Under the pieces are notes generated by a model. It did not search any database, had not been told where the DNA came from, and saw only the letters and a program-made list of their open reading frames with translations. Positions 26,601 through 34,303 of a stretch of DNA of 64,000 bases are shown here, piece after piece (within the stretch, counting starts at the first letter, position 1; every line of letters starts with the position of its first letter). Where the stretch lies: positions 62,001 through 126,000 of the forward strand of contig JBMFWD010000001.1 of assembly GCA_049965615.1 (NCBI GenBank). The letters are read 5' to 3'. The translations under genes and the position numbers were made by a program. The stretch is from Acidobacterium sp049965615. Its GTDB lineage: Bacteria; Acidobacteriota; Terriglobia; Terriglobales; Acidobacteriaceae.

Positions 26601-27102
26601 GTGGCTGCTGTCCAACGCCAACACGCTGACGAACACCCTGCTGGGCGGCTGGACACTGGCCGGCGACTTCCACTACAACACGGGTACGCCGATGTCGATT
26701 CACTCGACTAACTCGTATCCTGGATTCAACTCTGTATACATTGACCTGGTGCCGGGCTGCAGCCTGACTAACTCGGGGCAGCGCAAGCTCTATGGTCAGT
26801 ACCTGAACCGGGACTGCTTCGCCAATCCGACGTTTGGGCAGCTGGGCACGGCGGGCAACTACCAGGCGCAGTTGCGCAATCCTGGGCTTGCCACCGAGGA
26901 CCTTTCCGCTCACAAGAGCGTGGCCTTCGGACCGGCTGGACGTTACAAGTTCACCTTCCGGGCAGCCTTCTTCAACGTCTTTAACCGTCATCAACTGGCG
27001 GGACCGGACACCAACCTGAACGACCCCACCTTTGGCAAGATCATTGACTATGGTGGGCTCGGTGGACGCATCGGCCAGCTTGGCGCGCGTTTCACCTTCT
27101 AA
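23608..27102 (+). CDS. TonB-dependent receptor, Oar-like (receptor 2, beta-glucan locus)
   Basis: 1164 aa from the ATG at 23608, supported by GGAGGT 8 nt upstream; the frame is open further upstream but looks non-coding. A signal peptide (LAIVMLVLSCLATPLLAQ) precedes a CarboxypepD_reg domain (GAITGTVKDPSMAVIPGVQVKAT...YSIQFTRSGFKTV). Then come plug-like residues (LPLNVQGSRNLSNFIF...VLIDGTSATSQ...AEGARTGGGVFQYELKSGTN) and a long barrel ending LGGRIGQLGARFTF. It is followed, after a strong hairpin, by two GH16 genes, which points to import or capture of beta-1,3-glucan products. TonB/ExbBD genes are not in the window. Confidence 0.92.
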   Translation: MGLKWKLAIVMLVLSCLATPLLAQSDRGAITGTVKDPSMAVIPGVQVKATNLGTNAVTTATTNGQGLYRLNNLPVGTYSIQFTRSGFKTVYRGNIILLIGQVAEVDATLPVGSESVTVKVNSAPPILQTQSASVSTYLNSQAVNELPLNVQGSRNLSNFIFAYVPGAEGSDYDSHIDGSMAMTKEVLIDGTSATSQLGGYISESQPPMAAVQEFKADTAGISAEGARTGGGVFQYELKSGTNNIHGELFGFMHNTGLDALSASNHLAAINDPANADAYLHKQDSLSDWGGGFGGPIIKNKLFYYAAFERYMQAMWSLGPLSRTVPTDAMMGLDASGNTLPYADLSSALTTSNLLGTDSCGNNVYQGAIFNPTTGCVFVDNHIPTELISGTTAKILQLYHQYYKPESSLTANDAGPAYQPDPWFHNTQSSIKIDYNLSNRQHLAGSFYWDDYPRINADQGGVWSPTAQYGGPMANSYWHNTTAPGARLSDAITISPNIVNTIYATFSRFRNPSIAVSQAGGWDKSLGITNGAGNFPLIVFSSGMYTNYGNYHNGWDFSSMGSQFNDFYAANNFLYSDQLVWNHGRNNMKFGVEFRAMQFNSHPDTGTFNNITFDPTSTAGQWWNYGWNSVGNAFGSFLLGDVYLATEMPNDPQYGRRKAFAWYASDDIHVNARTTVNLSLRWDFNSRYKEKYGHWSSFSLNEMNPVTGELGRYDYLTNGSQSFEKRQDLYNYSPHVGVAYKVTNKTVLRGAFGVYYTPLNLNTWGGIPYQQTGNPGFYEHSSESNFNWDSGYQPTLSQVKTPDYTQWGVVHIDPRALTPGNVQQYNLGVEQQLDKYTVLDVNWIQSHSYHLQSGTLLTNQPTVANMQNYVLHGTFPSTYNGYWGYQGTGPGWQGITPYPQVAVSYGPLFSVGSPLGNSDYKGLQFSVSRRAAHGLSMMASYTWSRTHGDVNTAFEELWWTGNLQNIYDLPNEAKDIASFDQTHVVKGYVIYQLPIGRGMWLLSNANTLTNTLLGGWTLAGDFHYNTGTPMSIHSTNSYPGFNSVYIDLVPGCSLTNSGQRKLYGQYLNRDCFANPTFGQLGTAGNYQAQLRNPGLATEDLSAHKSVAFGPAGRYKFTFRAAFFNVFNRHQLAGPDTNLNDPTFGKIIDYGGLGGRIGQLGARFTF

Positions 27103-27109
27103 ACCAAAG

Positions 27110-27144
27110 GGCTTCGGGCGGCAGCAAACCTGCTGCCCGAAGCC
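27110..27144 (+). other. Strong intercistronic hairpin between receptor 2 and GH16
   Basis: A 15-bp stem (27110-27124 with 27130-27144, one G-U) has the loop CAAAC. There is no T-run, so it more likely marks RNA processing or stability, or partial termination, between receptor and enzyme genes. It begins 7 bp after the receptor stop codon. Confidence 0.6.
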
Positions 27145-27196
27145 ACCGCGGGCGTACGCGGGCAACATGAATTGAAGATCAGAAAAGAGAGCTGTG

Positions 27197-28339
27197 ATGA
27201 ATCACTTGAGAATCAAGTTTGTGAGCGCGCTTGCCCTGAGTTTTTTCCTGATGGCGGGCTGCGGGAGTGGGGGCGGAAGTATCTCCGGCACGGGTTCAGG
27301 ATCTGGCACGGGCGCGCAGCCTGCAGCCACACCCACGCTGGCGACGACGCCGGGGCTCAATGGCGCCGAGCTCGTCACGCTTGCAACGACGAGCACGGGC
27401 GCGAGCATTTACTACACCACCGATGGCAGCACTCCAACGACCTCTTCTCCGGTGTATGAAGCACCGTTCCTGGTGGACTCCAACGAGACGGTGAAGGCGA
27501 TGGCCACGGGAGCAACCTACTCGAACAGCCCGGTCGCCAGCCAGAGCTTTACGCCGAACATTGCTTCCGGAACGCTGGTGTGGAGCGAGGATTTCACCAA
27601 CACGAGCGGGGCCAACGCGCAGCCTGATCCCTCCGTGTGGACCTACGATACGGGAGCCGGGGGCTGGGGCAACAACGAACTGGAGACCTACTGCGCATGG
27701 AACTCTTCGTCCGCGCCGTGCTCGACGGCAAACCCGAATGCCTACGTGGACACGAATGGATATCTGCACATTGTGGCAGAGCAGCCCTCGACGGGGGTTT
27801 ACACCTCGGCGCGGCTCAAGACGCAGGGGCTTTTCAGTTTCCAGTACGGCCGGGTAGAACTCCGTGCTGAAATTCCTGAGGAGCAGGGACTGTGGCCGGC
27901 GATCTGGCTGCTGGGCAACAGCATCACCACGAAGAACTGGCCTGCGTGCGGCGAAATGGACATGATGGAGCACGTGAACACCGCGCTGACGCCGGACTGG
28001 ATCAAGGGCTCGGTACACGGCACGGGATTCACCGGCGACAACCTGGGCACGCAATTCAACTTCCCTGCCGGCGAAACGGCAGCCGGATGGCACACCTACG
28101 GCATGATCTGGAACAAGGGCAGCATCTCGTATTACGTGGATGATCCCTCGACGCCCTATGCCACCTTTACGCCATCGAGCCTGAGCAGCCTGAGCGGAGC
28201 AGCCTGGCCGTTCGATGACGGGCCGGCCTTTTTGATCCTGAACATGGCAGTGGGCGGTTCGTGGCCCGGCGCGCCGGACAGCAGCACGCAGTTCCCCGCG
28301 CAGATGCTGGTGCAGTACGTGCACATTTACACCAACTGA
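27197..28339 (+). CDS. GH16 beta-glucanase lipoprotein with chitobiase-type beta-sandwich
   Basis: About 380 aa from the ATG at 27197 (a GTG lies immediately upstream). A lipoprotein signal with lipobox LMAG-C (FFLMAGCGSGG) anchors it. Residues ~45-120 resemble the CHB_HEX_C_1 domain (VTLATTSTGASIYYTTDGSTPT...VKAMATGATYSNS). The GH16 domain follows (TLVWSEDFTN...GWGNNELETYCAWN...GRVELRAEIPEEQGLWPAIWLLG), with the complete catalytic motif GEMDMMEHV: nucleophile E253, D255, acid/base E258. Likely beta-1,3- or mixed-linkage glucanase (laminarinase-like) on the cell surface or periplasm. Confidence 0.92.
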   Translation: MNHLRIKFVSALALSFFLMAGCGSGGGSISGTGSGSGTGAQPAATPTLATTPGLNGAELVTLATTSTGASIYYTTDGSTPTTSSPVYEAPFLVDSNETVKAMATGATYSNSPVASQSFTPNIASGTLVWSEDFTNTSGANAQPDPSVWTYDTGAGGWGNNELETYCAWNSSSAPCSTANPNAYVDTNGYLHIVAEQPSTGVYTSARLKTQGLFSFQYGRVELRAEIPEEQGLWPAIWLLGNSITTKNWPACGEMDMMEHVNTALTPDWIKGSVHGTGFTGDNLGTQFNFPAGETAAGWHTYGMIWNKGSISYYVDDPSTPYATFTPSSLSSLSGAAWPFDDGPAFLILNMAVGGSWPGAPDSSTQFPAQMLVQYVHIYTN

Positions 28340-28465
28340 TTTTGCAGGCGGGCCGGTATCGCGCTGGATTCGATCCCGGCCTGGCACAAGAGAAAAGTTT
28401 TGAACCAGCCGTTCAGGCGGCGGCATGCAGGGTTGATGCACCGCGAGAACAAAAGAGGACGGGCA

Positions 28466-29326
28466 ATGAAGTTGCAAAAGTTAAGCGCGCTGCTTTGCGC
28501 CATGTTGATCGTGAGTCCAGCCGTGGCGGCAGCGCAGCAGAACATCGGCGGCAGCCACACCCGCGCGGAGAAGCTGGTCTGGAGCGACGAATTCAACGGA
28601 AGCCATCTGGACCCGGGCAAGTGGATTGCGGTGAACAATGATTCCGGTTACGGCAACAACGAGCTGGAGTACTACACCAGCCGCGCCGTGAACGTGAAGC
28701 AGCGCAAAGGCGAGCTCCTGCTGACCGCCCGGCGCGAAAAGTACACGGGCAAGGATGGGCAGACGCGCCTGTACACCTCCGGGCGAATTGAAACTCGCGG
28801 CCGCTTCCAGTTGAAGTACGGGCGGATTGAGGCGCGCATCAAGATGCCGAAGGGACAGGGCATCTGGTCGGCCTTCTGGATGCTCGGCAGCGACTACGCT
28901 CGCGTGGGCTGGCCGAACTGCGGCGAGCTCGACATCATGGAGAACGTGGGCTTTGAGCCCTCGAAGGTGCATGGCAGCCTGCACGGGCCAGGTTACTCAG
29001 GCAGCAACCCTTTGACCGGTGCGTACACGCTGCCCGGCGGGAAACGCTTCAGCGACGGCTATCACGTTTTTTCCGCCGACTGGAGTCCGCACGCCATTCG
29101 CTTTTATGTGGACGGCGTTCTGTATGAAACGCAGACGGCGAAGGACGTGCCTGCCGGCCATCGGTGGGTCTTTAACCATCCGTTCTACATCATCCTGAAT
29201 GTTGCCGTTGGCGGGTTCTGGCCCGGCAATCCGGATGCGACTACGAAGTTTCCGCAAACGATGCGGGTCGATTACGTGCGTGTTTACCAGCTTGCCAACG
29301 ACCCGGCCGGCAAAGGGAAAAACTGA
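28466..29326 (+). CDS. Secreted GH16 beta-glucanase (laminarinase-like)
   Basis: 286 aa from the ATG at 28466, with a GAGG upstream. A Sec signal peptide (LSALLCAMLIVSPAVAAAQQ) precedes a single GH16 domain (LVWSDEFNGSHLDPGKWIA...YGNNELEYYTSRA...GRIEARIKMPKGQGIWSAFWMLG). The catalytic motif GELDIMENVG is intact (E154, D156, E159). Closing motifs WVFNHPFYIILNVAVGGFWPG and MRVDYVRVYQ are those of laminarinases. It lies 126 bp after the GH16 lipoprotein, and a terminator starts at its stop codon. Confidence 0.94.
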   Translation: MKLQKLSALLCAMLIVSPAVAAAQQNIGGSHTRAEKLVWSDEFNGSHLDPGKWIAVNNDSGYGNNELEYYTSRAVNVKQRKGELLLTARREKYTGKDGQTRLYTSGRIETRGRFQLKYGRIEARIKMPKGQGIWSAFWMLGSDYARVGWPNCGELDIMENVGFEPSKVHGSLHGPGYSGSNPLTGAYTLPGGKRFSDGYHVFSADWSPHAIRFYVDGVLYETQTAKDVPAGHRWVFNHPFYIILNVAVGGFWPGNPDATTKFPQTMRVDYVRVYQLANDPAGKGKN

Positions 29327-29350
29327 GGCGCCTGCCGGCCGCCTCTTTTT
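29325..29350 (+). terminator. Rho-independent terminator after the second GH16
   Basis: GAGGCG (29325-29330) pairs with CGCCTC (29340-29345), followed by five Ts. It overlaps the stop codon and separates the enzyme operon from the sensor-like gene. Confidence 0.75.
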
Positions 29351-29447
29351 CTGGACTGGTTAAGAAAAGACGCCGCATGCGGACCAGATGCGAGCGCCTG
29401 AACGACCAGTGTGCGTTTGTACCTTTCTCGCACTTTCTTCGATACGC

Positions 29448-29453
29448 TATAAT
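29448..29453 (+). promoter_or_regulatory. Candidate -10 element for the winged-helix/GH16 gene
   Basis: TATAAT lies 118 bp upstream of the ATG at 29571. No good -35 is present at the expected distance, which would fit an activated promoter. The region 29327-29570 holds no other gene. Confidence 0.4.
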
Positions 29454-29570
29454 CCCGAATTAAAATCCAGTAGGCAGAAGGCTGACGCAAGCTGCGAGCC
29501 TCATGAGCCCAATAACAGGGCGAAATTGCAGTTATGAGTTGCCTGTTGCCGGGATGGCGCAGTAGACAAA

Positions 29571-31379
29571 ATGCAACCAGGTGCATTGCGGGAAGAAGTC
29601 GAGAAGGCCGAGGCGGTTGCGCCTGACGGTTCTCCTTCACCCCAAGGCATGGGCGGTGATTTTCACGAGGAGCGGGAAGAGCTGCGGCGCGTACTCGAGC
29701 ATCCGGAGTTCAGCCGTTCGGCGAACCTGGTTCGATTTCTTTCCTACATCTGCGAGAAGTACTTCGAGGGCAAGGCTGCCGAAATTCGCGAGTACTCCAT
29801 CGCCGTTGAAGCGCTTGGACGGCACGAGACGAATTTTGATTCCCGCTTCGATCCCATCGTGCGCGTCACCGCCCGCTCGCTGCGCAAGAAGTTACGGGAG
29901 CTGTACCAGACGGACTGGCAGGACCATGCCCTGCAGATCGTGCTTCCGCTGGGGCACTATGTTCCCGAGTTCATCCGGCCCGACGCGGCCGCGCAACTGG
30001 AAGCTGACGCGCCCCTCGATGCCGCGGAAGACGCACACTCCGTGCATGAGGAGACTGCCAGCGCTGCATCCGCGGCGAAGCTGGCCGGCGCAGGAAAACA
30101 GGTTCGCCAGCTTGTTTGCGGACCGATTCTGAAGGTTGGCCTCGGCCTTGCGGCCGCCGCGGTAGTTTTTGTGGCGGGCTACTTCTGGGGCACCAACGCC
30201 GTTCGTCCGCAATCGCCTGTGGCGCAGAGCTTTCACTGGGGCAGTCCAGTTTGGGACGCGGAGTTCAACGGTGCGGCCGGGCAACCGCCGAACCCTGCCA
30301 AGTGGAAGTTTGACACCGGCACCCGCGACCAGCTTGGCAACCAGGGCTGGGGCAACGACGAACTGGAGACGTATTGCGCGCCGGACAGCACAAATATTCC
30401 GGGCTGCGATCCGCACCGGCCCAATGGATTCCTCGACGGCAATGGTCACCTTGTTTTGCGGGCTCAGCGCACGCCGGAGGGCATCTGGACCTCGGCCAGG
30501 CTTACCACCAACGGCCTGAAGACATTCCAGTATGGGCGCATTGAGGCGCGCATCAAAATGCCCGTCGGGACCGGTCTTTGGCCTGCTTTCTGGATGCTGG
30601 GCAGCAACTACACCCAAGTGGGCTGGCCGGCCTCAGGCTCCATGACCATTGCCGAGAACGTATCGCAGACGAAGGGCAACAATGGCCTTGGTCCGACGAT
30701 GATCCGCTCCACCCTGCACGGTCCTCATTACTTTGGCGGCAACGGATTGTGGTACGACTACAAGCTGCCGGACGGCGGCCGCATCGACGACGGCAAGTTC
30801 CACACTTACGGCGTGATCTGGTCTCCCGGCATGGTCCAGTTTTACGTGGACAATCCCTCGAACGTCTACTTTGTGCGCGACTCTTCTGATCTGCCCGAAG
30901 ACGGCCAATGGGTCTTCAATCATCCGTTCTTCCTGATCATGAACCTGGCGGTGGGCGGCAAATGGCCTGACAATCCGGACGACACCACGCCCAATCCCGC
31001 AGACATGGTCGTCGATTATGTCCGGGCCTATAAAATTCCCGAAGTCGCCGCACCCTCCATTCAATGGCAGCCTGTGGAGGTGCAAGCCGGCTCGTCGGTG
31101 GCCAGCATCATCTCGCTCCATGCAAAGGCCTACTCCAGCCGTGTGCATCTTACCTGCTCGGTGGATCCGGGCCCGGTAGGCTGCGCCCTGGCTACCTCGG
31201 TGGTGAATCTTTCCAACACGCTTTCGCAGGATGACAGCGTGACGCTTTCCACCTCCTCGTTTTCTGACCAGGGCAACGTGATCGCGCCGCCCGGCCAGTA
31301 CAAGCTGACCATTACCGCGACCACCATCAGCGGCAACCAGTCGCAGCTGACCGTTCCCTTTGAAGTCAAGGGATCCTAA
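29571..31379 (+). CDS. Membrane-spanning fusion: cytoplasmic winged-helix-like domain + TM + non-catalytic GH16 + Ig-like domain
   Basis: 602 aa. Residues ~28-125 (FHEEREELRRVLEHPEFSRS...EIREYSIAVEALGRHE...FDPIVRVTARSLRKKLRELYQ) form a DNA-binding-like module seen at the start of some acidobacterial and planctomycete regulators. A single membrane helix follows at ~185-208 (VGLGLAAAAVVFVAGYFWG), then a full GH16 fold (VWDAEFNGAAG...GWGNDELETYC...YGRIEARIKMPVGTGLWPAFWMLG...WVFNHPFFLIMNLAVGGKWP). The catalytic site reads GSMTIAENV: nucleophile Glu is S357, the Asp is T359, only E362 remains. It should bind but not cleave glucan. The C-terminal ~115 residues are beta-rich. No N-terminal signal is present, consistent with the N-domain in the cytoplasm. 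Regulatory function is inferred. Confidence 0.85.
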   Translation: MQPGALREEVEKAEAVAPDGSPSPQGMGGDFHEEREELRRVLEHPEFSRSANLVRFLSYICEKYFEGKAAEIREYSIAVEALGRHETNFDSRFDPIVRVTARSLRKKLRELYQTDWQDHALQIVLPLGHYVPEFIRPDAAAQLEADAPLDAAEDAHSVHEETASAASAAKLAGAGKQVRQLVCGPILKVGLGLAAAAVVFVAGYFWGTNAVRPQSPVAQSFHWGSPVWDAEFNGAAGQPPNPAKWKFDTGTRDQLGNQGWGNDELETYCAPDSTNIPGCDPHRPNGFLDGNGHLVLRAQRTPEGIWTSARLTTNGLKTFQYGRIEARIKMPVGTGLWPAFWMLGSNYTQVGWPASGSMTIAENVSQTKGNNGLGPTMIRSTLHGPHYFGGNGLWYDYKLPDGGRIDDGKFHTYGVIWSPGMVQFYVDNPSNVYFVRDSSDLPEDGQWVFNHPFFLIMNLAVGGKWPDNPDDTTPNPADMVVDYVRAYKIPEVAAPSIQWQPVEVQAGSSVASIISLHAKAYSSRVHLTCSVDPGPVGCALATSVVNLSNTLSQDDSVTLSTSSFSDQGNVIAPPGQYKLTITATTISGNQSQLTVPFEVKGS

Positions 31380-31501
31380 GGTCGCGGGGTCCCATCCTGC
31401 AGCAACACAAAAATCAACAGACGTGTGACGGCCATTACGGTCTCCGGAATTGTTTTTTGGCAATGTAAGGGGAAACGCAGTGTTTCCTGCGAGGGGATCT
31501 C

Positions 31502-33547
31502 ATGGACGCGATGCCGTTATTGGGTAGTCTTGCGCTGCTGCTGGCCCTGGTGCTTGCAGCCTTTAACCTTGTGGTGGGCGCGATTGCCCAGCGCCAGCTC
31601 TCGACCAAAAGCCGGGGAAGGTTTGCTCCGCAACGGCTGGCCGGCGGTGCCCGCATCGCGGGGCTGTGGTGCTTTGCCGCCGTGTCGGCCGCGGTGGCCG
31701 CGCTGCTGTGGGCCATCTTCACCAATGACTTTTCCGTGGCCTACGTGGTGCAGGAGTCCAACCGCACGCTACCGGCGCCGTACAAGCTGGCCGCGCTGTG
31801 GTCCGGGCAGGAGGGCTCACTGCTGTTGTGGGCCTGGATGCTTTCCGGCTTCAGCTTTGTCGTTCGCTTTCGCGACAAGAGCAATGCGCGGCTTAACGCG
31901 CTGGCGTCGACCATCCTTGCCGGAGTCGAAGTCTTCTTTCTGCTGCTGCTGAACGTGGTGGCGCTTCCCTTTGCGGGCACGCCCGGCGCGCCGCCGGCGG
32001 ACGGCTTCGGGTTGAATCCGCTGCTGCAGAATCCGGAGATGGTGATTCATCCGCCCATGCTGTACCTGGGTTATGTGGGCTTCAGCATTCCGTTTGCGTT
32101 TGTGCTGGCGGCGCTCATGCTGCGCGCGCCCGCCGAGCAGTGGATTGGCGTGACGCGGCGGTGGTCCATGCTGGTGTGGCTGTTTTTGACATGCGGCATT
32201 GTGCTGGGCATGCACTGGGCTTACGCCGTGCTGGGCTGGGGCGGCTACTGGGGCTGGGACCCGGTGGAGAATGCATCGCTGATGCCATGGCTCACGGGTA
32301 CGGCGCTGCTGCACTCGATGATTCTGCAGGAGCGGCGCGGCATGATGAAGCAGTGGAACGTCTGGCTGGTCTTCTCCACGTTTCTGCTGTGCATTGTGGG
32401 CACCACGCTCACGCGGTCTGGAGTGGTGAGCTCGGTGCACGCTTTTGGAAAATCTCCGCTGGGCGCATGGTTCCTGGGATTCCTCATCATCGTGTTGCTG
32501 GTGTGCGTGGTCACCTACTGGAAGCGCCGCGATTATCTGGAAACTGAGCACCGGGTGGAAGGGCTTGTCTCGCGCGAGTCGAGCTTCCTGTTCCTCAACC
32601 TGATTCTTGTAACCGCGTGTGTTACAGTTTTTTCGGGCACGCTGCTGCCGGTATTTTCTGAGGCGATGGGCGGCGGCAAGGCCACGGTGGGCGCCGGCTT
32701 TTACAACGCGGCCGTAGTGCCGATTGCGCTGCTGCTGCTCTTCCTCATCAGTACGGGTCCGCTACTGACGGCACGCGGAACATCGCTTACAGAAACGCTG
32801 AAGCCGTTTGCTGTTCCGGGGGCTATCGGCGTGCTCACCATGGTCACGCTCACCCTGGGCGGCATGCATCCCTGGGCAAGCCGGGCGGTGCTTTATGCCT
32901 GGCTGTGCTTCTCGATTGCGGCTTTTGTGACGGCGTCGATCGTGACCGCCGTGGTGCGGGGCCTGCTCGCCATGCGTGAGAATACGGGGCTGAGACTGCT
33001 GCCAGCGGCGGCGCTGCTGGTGCGCTCAAACCTGCGCCGCTATGGCGCGTTCACGGTGCACCTGGGCATTGCGCTCATGTTTGTGGGCTTTGCGGGCACA
33101 GCCTTCAACCACACGGTAGAGAAGGGACTCAGCCCCGGCCAGACGATGCAGGCCGGCCCTTACCAGCTTTCGCTGAGCGGACTTAAGGAAATTTCCAACG
33201 CAAACTACGTGGCCGAACGCGCAAAGCTGGATGTCTCTCGCGGAAACAGCAAGCCATTTGTGCTGTCGCCGGAGGTGCGCCTGTACCAGGCGAGCCAGTC
33301 ACGCAATACCAGGGTGGCCAACCACTCCACGCCGCTGTGGGATTTGTACGTGGTGTACGAGGGCAACGATCCCTCCAGCAACCTTGCGGTGATCGAAGCC
33401 ATCCTGAATCCGCTGGTGGTCTGGGTCTGGATTGGCGGCATCGTGATGGTGCTGGGATCGATGCTGCTGGTTGCCGAGCCTCTGCTCAAGCGGCAGCAGG
33501 CTGCGAAGAGCCGCACCACGAGGAAGACCGCAATGGCGAAGTCCTGA
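31502..33547 (+). CDS. ccmF: CcmF, cytochrome c haem lyase subunit
   Basis: 681 aa with about 15 membrane helices. The haem-handling WWD motif is present as LGWGGYWGWDPVENASLMPW, and the CcmF/CcsA signature as NPEMVIHPPMLYLGYVG. The C-terminal periplasmic region and last helix (LVVWVWIGGIVMVLGSML) fit CcmF. It attaches haem to CXXCH apocytochromes in the periplasm, with CcmH/E partners not seen here. A small hairpin GGAAAC/GTTTCC at 31471-31487 lies just upstream of the ribosome site. Its presence agrees with the cytochrome c fusion encoded at 44.9-46.9 kb. Confidence 0.93.
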   Translation: MDAMPLLGSLALLLALVLAAFNLVVGAIAQRQLSTKSRGRFAPQRLAGGARIAGLWCFAAVSAAVAALLWAIFTNDFSVAYVVQESNRTLPAPYKLAALWSGQEGSLLLWAWMLSGFSFVVRFRDKSNARLNALASTILAGVEVFFLLLLNVVALPFAGTPGAPPADGFGLNPLLQNPEMVIHPPMLYLGYVGFSIPFAFVLAALMLRAPAEQWIGVTRRWSMLVWLFLTCGIVLGMHWAYAVLGWGGYWGWDPVENASLMPWLTGTALLHSMILQERRGMMKQWNVWLVFSTFLLCIVGTTLTRSGVVSSVHAFGKSPLGAWFLGFLIIVLLVCVVTYWKRRDYLETEHRVEGLVSRESSFLFLNLILVTACVTVFSGTLLPVFSEAMGGGKATVGAGFYNAAVVPIALLLLFLISTGPLLTARGTSLTETLKPFAVPGAIGVLTMVTLTLGGMHPWASRAVLYAWLCFSIAAFVTASIVTAVVRGLLAMRENTGLRLLPAAALLVRSNLRRYGAFTVHLGIALMFVGFAGTAFNHTVEKGLSPGQTMQAGPYQLSLSGLKEISNANYVAERAKLDVSRGNSKPFVLSPEVRLYQASQSRNTRVANHSTPLWDLYVVYEGNDPSSNLAVIEAILNPLVVWVWIGGIVMVLGSMLLVAEPLLKRQQAAKSRTTRKTAMAKS

Positions 33548-33578
33548 CGCAACGGAGCTTCCGGCATTCCAATGCCAG

Positions 33579-34157
33579 CTAGCGCGGATCGCTCCGAATG
33601 TTCGCGGCCAGATCGCCTTCCAGATACCAGGCGAAAAGCTTTGCCAGCGGCTCCAGAAACTGATCCGTATTGTGGGTGAGCCAGGCGAAGTCGCGTGATA
33701 TGGCGGCAAGCTTTGGCCAGTCGGCCACGCGCGGGGCAATCACCTCGTCGTTGGAGGAGTAGAGCGCCACACGGCGCTGCGGCCTCTCGCGCAGAACGAC
33801 TCCATCGGCCCAGGTGGGCGAGCTGATCGCGATCACATGCAGATCGTCACGGCCTGTCTCCTGGAGGCCCGCGGCAACGGTGCCGCCAAGGCTGATGCCC
33901 ACGATCAGCGCATTCTGCGGAAGATTCATCTGTCGCAGTTGTTCGACGGAAGCCTCGGCGGGAGCCTCCGGATCGTGGTGCTCCATCTGCGGGCGCAGGA
34001 AGGATAGCTGCGGCCAGCGCGGCTCGATCACCTCTGCCAGTTTCTTTACCGTTCCGTTGGGCGAGCCGCCCTTGCCATGCAACAGGTACACAGCCGGAAT
34101 GGCGGCGATGCGATCAAGAGAGATGCGGTTCACGGGTTCCCTGCTTCTGCAGCCCAA
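33579..34157 (-). CDS. Small alpha/beta-hydrolase
   Basis: 192 aa from the ATG at 34157; a GTG at 34133 has a better-spaced AGGGA. The oxyanion region is VYLLHGKGGSP, the nucleophile elbow VGISLGGTVA, and a later SSNDEVIAP and WLTHNTDQF supply candidate Asp and His. The compact size resembles RBBP9/YdeN-type serine hydrolases of unknown substrate. It converges on ccmF and lies downstream of the TonB receptor 3 terminator. Confidence 0.75.
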   Translation of the reverse strand: MGCRSREPVNRISLDRIAAIPAVYLLHGKGGSPNGTVKKLAEVIEPRWPQLSFLRPQMEHHDPEAPAEASVEQLRQMNLPQNALIVGISLGGTVAAGLQETGRDDLHVIAISSPTWADGVVLRERPQRRVALYSSNDEVIAPRVADWPKLAAISRDFAWLTHNTDQFLEPLAKLFAWYLEGDLAANIRSDPR

Positions 34158-34247
34158 ATGCTGGGCGTTGCGTTTGAAGCTATTGTTTCATGCGGTCATT
34201 CCTGCCAGGCGGCACACCGCCCGGCATAAATGCTCTTCGGCCCTTTC

Positions 34248-34280
34248 AGCAAAAAGATAGGGATGGCCGAAGCCATCCCT
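34248..34280 (-). terminator. Rho-independent terminator after TonB receptor 3
   Basis: AGGGATGGC (34259-34267) pairs with GCCATCCCT (34272-34280), loop CGAA. On the minus strand it is followed by ATCTTTTTGC. It is 24 bp past the receptor stop. Confidence 0.85.
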
Positions 34281-34303
34281 CGATGAACAGGAGTGAACAG
34301 TAG

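Noticed and set aside
29571..31379. Annotation as a third active GH16 glucanase
   Set aside because: The nucleophile Glu and the following Asp are replaced by Ser and Thr, and the N-terminus lacks a signal peptide.
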